Positions 16,353 to 25,089 of a stretch of DNA of 64,000 nucleotides are shown one piece after another; the stretch's first letter is position 1; every line of letters starts with the position of its first letter. The notes below the pieces were generated by a model. It saw nothing but the letters and a program-made list of their open reading frames with translations. It ran no database searches and was not told where the DNA came from. A program made the translations under genes and the position numbers. Source of the stretch: Bauldia sp963759235 (GTDB lineage: Bacteria; Pseudomonadota; Alphaproteobacteria; Rhizobiales; Kaistiaceae); NCBI GenBank assembly GCA_963759235.1, contig CAVWYO010000001.1:434001-498000 (forward strand). The letters run 5' to 3'.

Positions 16353-18020
16353 TTACAGATCGAAGTCGCCGGCGACGAACGTAATCAGCCCAGTGACGAA
16401 TATCTCGAAATCGACGATCGAATCGCCGTCGCCGCCAAGCTCGCCCTGGACGATCGTATTGCCGCCGCTCTGGAAGTACCGCACCTGCGGCCCGGCCCCG
16501 TTGAATGCCGCGGTGCCGATGAAGGTGAAGGCATCGTCGTTTACCGTGTCCGGCGAGGCGTCTACGAAAAGCGAGATCTTGTCGGAATCGCCGCCGATGC
16601 CGAAATCGAGAATCTGGTCGCGATTCGCGACGCCGACGCCGGTTTCGGACACGTCGTTGTAGACGAACGTGTCGTGTCCGGTGAACCCGTTGAGGAAGTC
16701 GACCCCACCGCCGCCGATGAGCGTGTCGTCGCCGACGTCACCGTAGAGCGTGTCGGTCCCCTCGCCTCCGTCGAGCCGGTCGTTGCCGTCGGCGCCGGCC
16801 AGGATGTCGATGCCGCCATGTCCAAAAATCTGGTTGTCCTCGGCGTTGCCGCTGAGGCTGTCGCTCGACTGTGATCCTCTCAGGTGCTCGATGCCGGAAA
16901 GCGTGTCGCCCTCCGCGTCGCCGTTGATCGCCACGCCGCTGGTCAGGTTGACCGTCACGCCGCTGGCCGAGCCCAGATAGATCGCGATGTCGTTGATCCC
17001 GGCGCCGCCGTCGATCAGGTCGCCGCCGGGGCCGCCTTCCATGATGTCATCGCCTTCCTGGCCGAGCAGCACATCGGTGCCGGGGCCGCCGACCAGCGTA
17101 TCCACGCCGTCGCCGCCAAAGAGAAAGTCGTCGCCGCCTTCCCCCCTGAGCTCGTCATTGCCGTCGCCGCCGAGGAAGGCGTTGTTGTTGTCGTCACCCC
17201 AGATCCGGTCGCCGAAGCCGACAATATTTGAACCGATCACCGCCTCGATACTGACAAATGTGTCGCCCTCCGCGTCGCCACCTTCCCCGACGCCGCCGGC
17301 AAGGTGGATACTGACGCTTGCCGCCGAGTCTTCGTAGATCGCCACATCTGTGCCGGAACCGCCGTTCAGAACGTCGGCGCCGGGACCGCCGGTGAGCTGG
17401 TCGTTGCCGTTGCCGCCTTTCAGGACGTCGGCGCCGCCGCTGCCGTCGAGCATGTCATCGCCGTTCTTGCCGGTGAGGACATTGGCGCGGCCGTCCCCGC
17501 GCAGAATGTCGTCGAACTGCGACCCGACGATGCGCTCGATCTTGTTCAGGGTGTCGCCCTCGGCATGGCCGAAGAACCCGACGCCGTCGATGAGGTCGAC
17601 GACGACACCCACGGGCGAGTCCTTGTAGATCGCCGTGTCCTTGCCGCTGCCGCCATTGAGATCGTCGGCGCCGGGTCCGCCGGTCAGCTTGTCCTTGCCC
17701 CCGTTGCCGAAGAGCTTGTCGTCGCCGTCGCCGCCGTCGAGCTTGTCGTTGCCGGAACCGCCCTTGAGCTTGTCCTTGCCGGCGTCACCCCACAGCTTGT
17801 CATTGCCGCCCTGGCCGAACAGCTTGTCGTTGCGCGTGCCGCCCCACAGCTTGTCCTTGCCGTCCTGGCCGAACAGCTTGTCGTTGCCGGCGCCACCCCA
17901 CAGCTTGTCATTGCCGCCCTTGGCCTTGAGCGTATCCCTGCCGCCCTTGCCCTTCAGGCGATCCTTGCCGTGTGTGCCGGTGAGATAGTCGCTACCGCCA
18001 GTACCGTTGATGTTGGTCAT
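16353..18020 (-). CDS. RTX calcium-binding exoprotein, 555 residues
   Basis: The start is taken as the ATG at 18020 (MTNINGTGGSDYLTG), with GGAG 8 bases upstream. The first ~110 residues are a very regular, lysine-rich RTX run (GGAGNDKLFGQDGKDKLWGG, GGSGNDKLDGGDGDDKLFGN), followed by more nonapeptide blocks. These alternate with three related ~45-residue units (AIYKDSPVGVVVDLIDG, AIYEDSAASVSIHLAGG, AIYLGSASGVTVNLTSG), each followed by an AEGDT..IE..GS motif. The C-terminal part (GHDTFVYNDVSETGVGVANR, ILDFGIGGDSDKISLFVD, VDFEIFVTGLITFVAGDFDL) is a typical type I secretion end. It is a predicted secreted calcium-binding protein; no enzymatic domain is seen. Confidence 0.88.
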   Translation of the reverse strand: MTNINGTGGSDYLTGTHGKDRLKGKGGRDTLKAKGGNDKLWGGAGNDKLFGQDGKDKLWGGTRNDKLFGQGGNDKLWGDAGKDKLKGGSGNDKLDGGDGDDKLFGNGGKDKLTGGPGADDLNGGSGKDTAIYKDSPVGVVVDLIDGVGFFGHAEGDTLNKIERIVGSQFDDILRGDGRANVLTGKNGDDMLDGSGGADVLKGGNGNDQLTGGPGADVLNGGSGTDVAIYEDSAASVSIHLAGGVGEGGDAEGDTFVSIEAVIGSNIVGFGDRIWGDDNNNAFLGGDGNDELRGEGGDDFLFGGDGVDTLVGGPGTDVLLGQEGDDIMEGGPGGDLIDGGAGINDIAIYLGSASGVTVNLTSGVAINGDAEGDTLSGIEHLRGSQSSDSLSGNAEDNQIFGHGGIDILAGADGNDRLDGGEGTDTLYGDVGDDTLIGGGGVDFLNGFTGHDTFVYNDVSETGVGVANRDQILDFGIGGDSDKISLFVDASPDTVNDDAFTFIGTAAFNGAGPQVRYFQSGGNTIVQGELGGDGDSIVDFEIFVTGLITFVAGDFDL

Positions 18021-18253
18021 GGCCAGTCTCCGCGCGAGGTCCCGGATCTGGAAGCAAACTCTAACTCTAGCGCCCGCTGCAAATCCAGCCAATGGAGGAA
18101 ATCCGCTACTCAGGTACGGTTATCCGCACGAAATGGTCGGAAAATCGCCGGTCAGGCAGCATGTAAACCGAAGCAATCCGTCGTCTTCCCGGGCAAGGAA
18201 AGACACGCGCTCGTGCGGACGCGGCCCTAGGCAAGGCGGACGATAGCGACGGC

Positions 18254-21200
18254 CTACGCTCGCGCCAGGTCGGCGAGGAGATTGGCGGCAACGGTGATGC
18301 GCGACAGCGTCATCTCCTCGCTCTCGATCATGCCCGACACGATGTCGAGGCTCCGCTCGACCGCGGCCAGATGCGCCTTCCGCCACGCCTCGACGCTGCC
18401 CGCCTTGATCACCGCGATGGCGATCTGGCGATGCGCTGCGGCAAGCGTCTCCAGCGCCCGGTCGCGGGCGAGCCCGTCATAATAGTCGGTCACCGGGATC
18501 GCCTCGGCGCGTCGCGCCGCCCCGGCGATGCGGAAGCGCTCGCCGATCGCGAAGAATACCGTTGCGGCGGCCTCCAGCGGCTCGCCTGTCGCCTCGGCGA
18601 CGAGATGGATGTCGGTGGCGTCGGCGAGGATGGGCAAGCGCGCCGCGGCAACCGCAAGCGCCTCCGCCACACCGGCGGTGCGATACCCCTCGACGGTCTC
18701 GGCGAGACGGGCGGAGAGCCGCTCCGGCAGAAGCCGGTCGAGCAGTCCGGAGAGCGCCTCCACCGAGGCGCCAAAAGCCGCCGCGATCGGCCCGATGCCG
18801 CCGGCAAGCGGCGCGTTGCGGAGGAACCAGATGGTCTTTGCCACCGTGAGATCCTGCACCGCCAGGTAGAGCGCGATCTGGGTCGAAGAGGACACCTTGT
18901 TGTCGAGCCCGTCGATGGCGTCGTTCAAGGCGCGCAGGCCGAAGGCTTCGCGCGCCACCATATGGGCGCGGGCGATATCGACCGCCGAGGCGCCGGTGCG
19001 GTCGCTCACCCGGATGACATAGGTGGGGTCGCCGCGATTGATCATCGAGTTCGACACCGTCGTCGCGATGATCTCGGCGCGGAGCCGATGTCCCTCGATG
19101 TCGGCGGCGTGGGCTGACTGCATTTTGGCGGGGAAGTAGCGGAACAGCTCGTCGTCGAGGGTGGTGTCGTCGGCGACATTGCCGGTGAGCAGTTCGTCGA
19201 AAAGCGCCAGCTTCGTATAAGCGAGGAGGATGGCGATTTCCGGACGGGTAAGCGGCTTGCCGGCCGCCTGCCGCTCGGCGAGCGCCACCTCGTCGGGCAG
19301 CGTTTCCACCGTCCGGTCGAGGATACCGCGCCGTTCGAGATCCTGGATCAGCCGTCGCTGGTAGCCGAAATATTCGAAGCCGCGGCTGACCGCGAGCGAC
19401 AGCGCCAGGGTCTGCAGATAGTTGTTGCGGAGGACCAGCGCCGCGACTTCCCTGGTCATCGCCACCAAGAGCCGGTCGCGGCCCTTCATCCCGAGCCGAC
19501 CGTCGCGCAATGCTCGGCCAAGGGCGATCTTGATGTTGACCTCGAGATCGGAGGTGTTGACCCCGGCCGAGTTGTCGATGCCGTCGGTGTTGCAGCGGCC
19601 GCCGGCAAGGCAATATTCGATCCGCGCCGCCTGGGTCATGCCGAGATTGGCGCCTTCGCCGATCACCCTGGCGCGAAGCTCCCCGGCTGCCACTCGGATC
19701 GCATCGTTCGCCCGGTCGCCGACCTTCTCGGCGGTCTCGTCGCTGCCGCGGACGAACGTGCCGATACCGCCGAAGAAGAGAAGGTCGGTTCGCGCCTTCA
19801 AAATTGCGCGAAGCACCTCGTTGGGAGGCGCCTTGTCGCCCGCGAGGCCGAGAAGGGCCTTCATTTGCCGGCTGAGCGGAATCGCCTTTTCGAGCCGCGA
19901 GAAGACCCCACCGCCGGCAGAGATCTTCTCGCGGTCATAATCGTGCCAGCTCGACCGGGGGAGGTCGAAGAGGCGCTGGCGTTCGGCGAAGCTCGTTACC
20001 GGATCGGGGTCGGGATCGATGAAGATGTCGCGGTGGTCGAAGGCGGCGACCAGCCTGATCTCGCCCGACAAAAGCATGCCGTTGCCGAACACGTCGCCCG
20101 ACATGTCGCCGACGCCGACCACGGTGAACGGCGTCGTCTGGATGTCGATCTCCATTTCGCGGAAGTGGCGTTTCACCGCCTCCCAGGCGCCGCGCGCCGT
20201 GATTCCCATCTTCTTGTGGTCGTAACCGTGCGAGCCGCCGCTGGCGAAGGCGTCGCCCAGCCAGAACCCGTGGTCCTCGGCGATGGCGTTGGCGGTGTCG
20301 GAGAAGGTCGCGGTGCCCTTGTCGGCGGCGACGACGAGATAGGGATCGTCATCGTCGCGGCGGACGACCTCGGGCGGCGGCAGGACCGCATCGCCGTCGA
20401 GATTGTCGGTGATGTCGAGGAGGCTGGAGATGAAGACCTTGTAGGCCGCGGTTCCTTCCGCCAAGACGGCGGCGCGGTCGCCGCCGGCGGGCAGCTGCTT
20501 CGGCACGAAGCCGCCCTTGGCGCCGACCGGCACGATCACCGCGTTCTTGGCCTGCTGGGCCTTGGCAAGGCCGAGGATCTCGGTACGGAAGTCGAGTGGA
20601 CGGTCCGACCAGCGGATGCCGCCGCGGGCAACCTTGCCGAAGCGCAGATGAATGCCTTCGACCCGCGAGCTGTAGACGAAGATCTCGCGGAACGGCCGCG
20701 GGGCGGGAAGCTCCTCGATCCGCTGCGAGTCGAGCTTGAAGGTAATCTCGCGGTGATGCGCGCCGGTCGCCTCGGTTTGAAAATAGTTGGTCCTCAGCAT
20801 GACGTCGATGACGTTGAGGAAGCGCCGGATGATGCGATCTTCGTCCAGGCTTTCGACCCGTTCGAGCGCGGCTTCGATCTTCTCGACCTGACGCCGGGCG
20901 CGGCGCTCGTCGGCGTCATTCGGATCGAAACGAGCATGGAACAGCGCGATCAGCATGCGCGCGATCTCGCCGTGCCGGTTGAGCGTCTCCCACATATAGT
21001 GCTGGGTGAGCGGCGTCCCCGCCTGCCGGATGTAGCGCGATATCGCCCTCAGGATCGTCACGTCGCGCCAGGCGAGGCCGCCGTTCACTACCAGCGCGTT
21101 GTAGCCGTCATTGGCGGCCATTCCGTACCAGACCGCCATGAAGCAGTCGATCAGCGGCCAAGCCGCCACGTCGAGCGCGATCGCCTTCCCGTCGGCCCGG

Positions 21201-23065
21201 TCGAGCACCATGTCGTGGACGTAAATGCGCGGACGTTTGCCGGCCGGCGTGACTTCGAAGGTCTGCTCGTCGATCACCCGCAGCCCCATGTTTTCGAGCA
21301 TCGGCACTCGTGTCGAAAGCGCGATCGGCTCGCCGAGGTGGATCAGCTTCAGCGCGATGGCTCTGGCGAGGTCCCGCCTGTCGCGATGGAAGGCCCCGGC
21401 GATCGGGCGCCTCGCCGTGAGCCGGGCGAACGTCTCGATGTCGTTGACCGCGGTTTCCGGCGACGTCGCGTCCCGGTATCCGATCGGAAAGGCGTCGCGG
21501 TAGTGGGTGACGAGAATGTCCGCCCGCGCCGGTTCGAAGCGCTGGCGGATCGCCTTCTCCAGCCCGTCCGGCCAGCGTTCGACGATTGCCGCGACGGCGG
21601 CCTCGAGCACCTCCTGGCCGGGGTCCGGCGTCACGCCTCCCGACCGTCCGATGATGAACTGGACGCGGGTCAGCGTTCCTTCCAGGAAGGTCGGGTAGTA
21701 GGCCGATACCCGTCCGTCGAAGATGCTGGCAAGGTAGGCGCCGATCCGCTGGCGGACATCGCTGTCGTAGCGGTCGCGCGGCACGAAGACGAGCACCGAG
21801 ACGAAGCGGTCGAACCTGTCGCGCCGGGCGAGGACCCGGATGCGCGGCCGCTCGCCGAGCGCCATGATCGCCATGACGAAATCGAACAGGGTCTCCTCAT
21901 CCGCCTGAAAGAGTTCGTCGCGCGGATAGGATTCGAGGATGTTGACGAGCGCCTTGCCGGAATGGCTGTCCGGGCTGAACCCCGCCCGCGCGATGATGCT
22001 TTCCGCCTTGCGGCGGAGGTGCGGTATGGCGAGCACCGAGCGGTTGTAGGCGGTCGAGGTGAACAGCCCGATGAAGCGTATTTCGCCGGCGAGCTTGCCG
22101 TCCGGTCGGTAGCGCTTGACGCCGACATAGTCGGCATAGGCGCGGCGATGGATGCGGGATCGGAGGTTCGATTTGGTGACGATCAGCAATTCCGGCCGCA
22201 TCAGGAACTCGCGGATCGCCGGCGTCGTCGTCACGCGGTGGCCGCCGCGGCTGAGGACGCGCAGCTTGGCGTCGCTGAGGACGCCGAGGCCCGGCTTCTT
22301 CCCCTGAATGAGCTTGCCCCGCTTGGCGCCGCCGGCGAAGTCGTACTCCCGAGCGCCGAGAAAGGTAAAATTGTTGTCGGCGAGCCAGTCGAGGAAAGCG
22401 ATCGCCTCGGCGACGTCGTCGTTGGGGACCGGCAGCCGCTCGGTCTTGTACGCGTCGATGACCTCATGGAGACGATCGAGGATCGGCCGCCAGTCGCTTA
22501 CGGCGCGGCGGATCTCGGCGAGAAGAGACTGCAGCCGCTCTTTCAGCCTTTCCCGATCATGCTCCCGGGCGAGGCGGGCGACGTGGATGTGGATCAGGCT
22601 CTCGCGGACGGCCTCCGTCCGGCCCGATGCCAATCCCCGATAGGCCGTGAGCCGGCCCTCCCTGTCGCGCTCGACGGCAACGATCGGATGGGCGACGAGG
22701 CGCACTTCGGCGCCGAAGGCCTGAAGCTCCAGCAGCATGGAATCGACGAGGAACGGCATGTCGTCGTTGAGCATCTCGACCAGCGTGATCTCGCGGTCGG
22801 GAGTCTCGCCATCGTCCGGCGTCGGGTCGGACAGTCTGACGAGCGCGCTGCCGGGCTTGCGCTCCGCGAGGATTGAATCGGCCGATTTGACGAAACCGGC
22901 CAGTTCGCGGGCAGAGTAGCGCTCCAGGTCCTCAAGGCTGACATGGCCGAAGAGATCGCCGGCAAGCGCGGCAAAGCGCTGCTTGTCACCCTTGCCGCTT
23001 TCCCGCGACAGCACCCGGCGGGCGGCGCCGATCAGGCGGTTGCGTTCGGCCTCTCCGATGTCCAT
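18254..23065 (-). CDS. gdhB: NAD-specific glutamate dehydrogenase, large (180-kDa) type
   Basis: This 1603-residue enzyme oxidatively deaminates glutamate to 2-oxoglutarate with NAD in the cytosol; the length is normal for the large class. The N-terminal ~650 residues hold the ACT-like regulatory regions (EMLNDDMPFLVDSMLLELQA). The catalytic core includes GGIRWSDRPLDFRTEILGLA, the substrate-binding lysine in VPVGAKGGFVPKQLP, and VGVGDMSGDVFGNGMLLS; NTDGIDNSAGVNTSDLEVNI lies further on. The C-terminal helical region ends LLADLARA. The start ATG at 23065 begins MDIGEAERNRLIGAARR. The last ~120 codons are duplicated at 14633-15000. The neighbourhood gives no regulator specific to it. Confidence 0.96.
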   Translation of the reverse strand: MDIGEAERNRLIGAARRVLSRESGKGDKQRFAALAGDLFGHVSLEDLERYSARELAGFVKSADSILAERKPGSALVRLSDPTPDDGETPDREITLVEMLNDDMPFLVDSMLLELQAFGAEVRLVAHPIVAVERDREGRLTAYRGLASGRTEAVRESLIHIHVARLAREHDRERLKERLQSLLAEIRRAVSDWRPILDRLHEVIDAYKTERLPVPNDDVAEAIAFLDWLADNNFTFLGAREYDFAGGAKRGKLIQGKKPGLGVLSDAKLRVLSRGGHRVTTTPAIREFLMRPELLIVTKSNLRSRIHRRAYADYVGVKRYRPDGKLAGEIRFIGLFTSTAYNRSVLAIPHLRRKAESIIARAGFSPDSHSGKALVNILESYPRDELFQADEETLFDFVMAIMALGERPRIRVLARRDRFDRFVSVLVFVPRDRYDSDVRQRIGAYLASIFDGRVSAYYPTFLEGTLTRVQFIIGRSGGVTPDPGQEVLEAAVAAIVERWPDGLEKAIRQRFEPARADILVTHYRDAFPIGYRDATSPETAVNDIETFARLTARRPIAGAFHRDRRDLARAIALKLIHLGEPIALSTRVPMLENMGLRVIDEQTFEVTPAGKRPRIYVHDMVLDRADGKAIALDVAAWPLIDCFMAVWYGMAANDGYNALVVNGGLAWRDVTILRAISRYIRQAGTPLTQHYMWETLNRHGEIARMLIALFHARFDPNDADERRARRQVEKIEAALERVESLDEDRIIRRFLNVIDVMLRTNYFQTEATGAHHREITFKLDSQRIEELPAPRPFREIFVYSSRVEGIHLRFGKVARGGIRWSDRPLDFRTEILGLAKAQQAKNAVIVPVGAKGGFVPKQLPAGGDRAAVLAEGTAAYKVFISSLLDITDNLDGDAVLPPPEVVRRDDDDPYLVVAADKGTATFSDTANAIAEDHGFWLGDAFASGGSHGYDHKKMGITARGAWEAVKRHFREMEIDIQTTPFTVVGVGDMSGDVFGNGMLLSGEIRLVAAFDHRDIFIDPDPDPVTSFAERQRLFDLPRSSWHDYDREKISAGGGVFSRLEKAIPLSRQMKALLGLAGDKAPPNEVLRAILKARTDLLFFGGIGTFVRGSDETAEKVGDRANDAIRVAAGELRARVIGEGANLGMTQAARIEYCLAGGRCNTDGIDNSAGVNTSDLEVNIKIALGRALRDGRLGMKGRDRLLVAMTREVAALVLRNNYLQTLALSLAVSRGFEYFGYQRRLIQDLERRGILDRTVETLPDEVALAERQAAGKPLTRPEIAILLAYTKLALFDELLTGNVADDTTLDDELFRYFPAKMQSAHAADIEGHRLRAEIIATTVSNSMINRGDPTYVIRVSDRTGASAVDIARAHMVAREAFGLRALNDAIDGLDNKVSSSTQIALYLAVQDLTVAKTIWFLRNAPLAGGIGPIAAAFGASVEALSGLLDRLLPERLSARLAETVEGYRTAGVAEALAVAAARLPILADATDIHLVAEATGEPLEAAATVFFAIGERFRIAGAARRAEAIPVTDYYDGLARDRALETLAAAHRQIAIAVIKAGSVEAWRKAHLAAVERSLDIVSGMIESEEMTLSRITVAANLLADLARA

Positions 23066-23147
23066 GGCATTCCACCCGCGGCGCGGTTCGGCTGCCGCCT
23101 CTTTTTTGGCTGGCGATTGTAGCGAATCCGTCGAGGCTGCCGAAGGA

Positions 23148-23477
23148 TCAGAACCGTCGCCTGTCGTCGGTGATGCGGCTGTCGCGGCGCTGGTCGCGAA
23201 TCGATCGCGGCGGGCGCAGCCGGCCGACGAAATTGGCAGCGCCGTGGACCAGCGCCTGGAAGCGGTTTTGCGGTTCGCGTGGGACGACGCCGAAGATGAT
23301 GGAAAGCTTGGCGACGACGGAAAGACCGGCGAGCACCGCCAGCAGGATCAGAATCGCCTCGCCGATGGCGGTGCCGAGAGAAAAGGGGCCAACCCCCGCC
23401 GAGTCCTGCGCGATCGCCGCGCCCGGCGGTGCAAATGCCGCTAGAAGAACGATCGTTGCCAAGGATCGACCGTGCAT
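23148..23477 (-). CDS. Small membrane protein of unknown function
   Basis: This is a 109-residue protein I do not recognise. It has an N-terminal signal peptide (SLATIVLLAAFAPPGAAIAQ, cleavage probably after AIAQ or AQD). One strong transmembrane segment lies at about 38-63 (AILILLAVLAGLSVVAKLSI), followed by a basic, Arg-rich cytoplasmic or periplasmic tail. It is 80 bases upstream of gdhB on the same strand. The composition and the signal plus helix make it likely to be real. Confidence 0.6.
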   Translation of the reverse strand: MHGRSLATIVLLAAFAPPGAAIAQDSAGVGPFSLGTAIGEAILILLAVLAGLSVVAKLSIIFGVVPREPQNRFQALVHGAANFVGRLRPPRSIRDQRRDSRITDDRRRF

Positions 23478-23547
23478 GGGTCGATCCTAGTAGCTCCGCC
23501 ATGTGGCGTGAAGGCGGCGCCCCTTCGAAAATGATCGTCCTCGGTGC

Positions 23548-23991
23548 TTATTTCGGCGCATCGACCGGCTCGGCGTTGGAAGCGCCTTCGGCGCCCATAT
23601 AGACGGCCATGATCTTCACCGGCGCGTTCGTCTTGTTGATGCCGTTATGCGGCCAGTTCATCGCCTCGAGCAGGGCGTCGCCCGCCTTGTAGACCTTGAT
23701 GCCCTTGTCGCCGTAGTCGACGGTGACCTCGCCTTCGAGGATATAGACGAAGAGCGGCACCTGATGAGTGTGCCAGCCGGTCTCGCCGCCGGGCGGGATG
23801 GTGACGATGGCCGCGGTGACCTTCGGCTTGCCGTCGGGATAGGCGATCCCCTGGCCGATGATCGTCTCGCCCGACTCGAGCAGCGGTGTGAGCAGGTTCT
23901 GGTATTGGGCGGATTCCTTGCCGAACGCGGAGGGCGGCACGGCGAGGGTGAGGAGAATGGGGAAAGCGAGTGCGATTCTGGCGCGGATCAT
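23548..23991 (-). CDS. Secreted cupin-domain protein
   Basis: This is a 147-residue periplasmic protein with a single cupin barrel. The start is the ATG at 23991 with GGAGCG upstream; the longer frame adds a non-conserved tail. A signal peptide (MIRARIALAFPILLTLAVPP..AFG) precedes the mature part. Metal-binding cupin motifs are visible: GWHTHQVPLFVYILEGEVTV (two His and Glu) and GDALLEAMNWPHNGIN (the final His). Small cupins of this kind bind a metal and often have no known enzymatic role. It follows the SOS region on the opposite strand, and I see no functional partner nearby. Confidence 0.85.
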   Translation of the reverse strand: MIRARIALAFPILLTLAVPPSAFGKESAQYQNLLTPLLESGETIIGQGIAYPDGKPKVTAAIVTIPPGGETGWHTHQVPLFVYILEGEVTVDYGDKGIKVYKAGDALLEAMNWPHNGINKTNAPVKIMAVYMGAEGASNAEPVDAPK

Positions 23992-24131
23992 GGGGACGCT
24001 CCGATTGGCTGAGATGGACTGCGGCCCTTGGTGAATGAGGGGATGGAGCCGGTCAACCCTTTGGCGTGTCGGCGACGGCAGGCCTTCTTTCCGAATCCGC
24101 TTGACTCGATCTTCGTTCTCCGGAATCAATA

Positions 24132-24146
24132 GAACAAAGCAGGAAC
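24132..24146 (+). promoter_or_regulatory. LexA (SOS) box upstream of imuA
   Basis: The sequence GAAC-AAAGCAG-GAAC is the direct-repeat LexA site typical of alphaproteobacteria (GTTC-N7-GTTC read on the other strand). It ends 28 bases before the imuA start, a position fitting repression of an SOS promoter. The consensus is established knowledge; the match is exact. Confidence 0.88.
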
Positions 24147-24174
24147 AAATTCACATCGACAGGTCGAAAACGCC

Positions 24175-25089
24175 ATGCGCGCCAGCGCTTTCATGGCACG
24201 GGAGACTTTTGCCCGATTGTACCGGCGGATCGCCGAGATCGAAGGCCGGCCTGCCGGAATGGAGGCGCTTGACCCGCCGGCCTTGCCCCCAGCCGGGAGC
24301 CCTTCGAATCGGGTATCCATGCGCCTCTTCCCCCGCCGGGGCGCGGCGCTGGTCCCTATCGGGATCCCCACACTCGACAGCCTGCTGGCCGGAGGGCTCC
24401 GCCGCGACGCTCTCCACGAAGTGCGGGCCGAGACGACGCGGGCGGCGTCCGCCGCCACCGGCTTCGCCGTCGCGATCCTGGCACGCCTTGCCGACGCGGA
24501 CGACCGGCCAGTGCTGTGGGTGACGGAGGAGGCCGCGGTTCGCGAAGGCGGGCTGCCGCACGGTCCCGGGCTCGACCGGTTCGGTCTGGCTTCGCACCGG
24601 CTGATCATCGTCGTGACCCGCCGGCCGGAGGAGACGCTCTGGGTCTTCGAGGAGGGGCTCCGCTGCGCCGGTCTTGCCGCGGTGCTGGCCGAGATCCGCG
24701 GCCATCCGCGCGTGCTCGACCTCACCGCCAGCCGGCGGCTGGCGCTCAGAGCCCGCGACGGCCGGGTGATGGGGCTCCTCCTCCGTCAGGCCGCCATGGC
24801 CGAACCGGGGGCGGCGGCGACCCGCTGGCTGGTCGCACCGCAGCCCGCCGCCACCCTCGACGATTTCGCCGCCGGCATCGGCCGTCCCGTCTGGCGGCTT
24901 CACCTTGAACGCAACCGGGCCGGCCCCACCGGCCGGTTCGACCTGGAGTGGGACCATGGCACTCGGAGCTTCGCCCTCGCCCAGCCAGTTGCCCCGGCGC
25001 TATCTCGCCCTCGCGCTTCCCTATCTTTCGACCGACCGCATCTGGCGGGAGCGGCTGGGACGGTCGTGGCGCACCGTCGGGCGGGATGA
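24175..25089 (+). CDS. imuA: ImuA, RecA-like SOS mutagenesis protein
   Basis: This is a 304-residue ImuA-type protein, first gene of the imuA-imuB-dnaE2 damage-inducible mutagenesis cassette. Recognisable family segments are FARLYRRIAEIEGRP, GIPTLDSLLAGGLRRDALHE, PVLWVTEEAAVREGGLPHG, DLTASRRLALRARDGRVMGL and GRFDLEWDHGTRSFAL. It resembles a RecA/SulA-like fold and works with ImuB to direct the error-prone polymerase. It sits behind a perfect LexA box. The ATG at 24175 is 28 bases past that box. Its end overlaps imuB by about 134 bases. The C-terminal ~25 residues read into shared sequence and may be unimportant. Confidence 0.88.
   Translation: MRASAFMARETFARLYRRIAEIEGRPAGMEALDPPALPPAGSPSNRVSMRLFPRRGAALVPIGIPTLDSLLAGGLRRDALHEVRAETTRAASAATGFAVAILARLADADDRPVLWVTEEAAVREGGLPHGPGLDRFGLASHRLIIVVTRRPEETLWVFEEGLRCAGLAAVLAEIRGHPRVLDLTASRRLALRARDGRVMGLLLRQAAMAEPGAAATRWLVAPQPAATLDDFAAGIGRPVWRLHLERNRAGPTGRFDLEWDHGTRSFALAQPVAPALSRPRASLSFDRPHLAGAAGTVVAHRRAG

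Noticed and set aside
17640..17990. A dense short-period DNA repeat that could look like a CRISPR or satellite array
   Set aside because: The ~27-base periodicity is the coding signature of RTX nonapeptides in the 555-residue protein; there are no unique spacers.
19865..22876. A 1003-residue open frame on the plus strand
   Set aside because: It is antisense to gdhB, which has clear catalytic motifs in its own frame. Long antisense frames are expected at this GC content, and the product has no recognisable domain.
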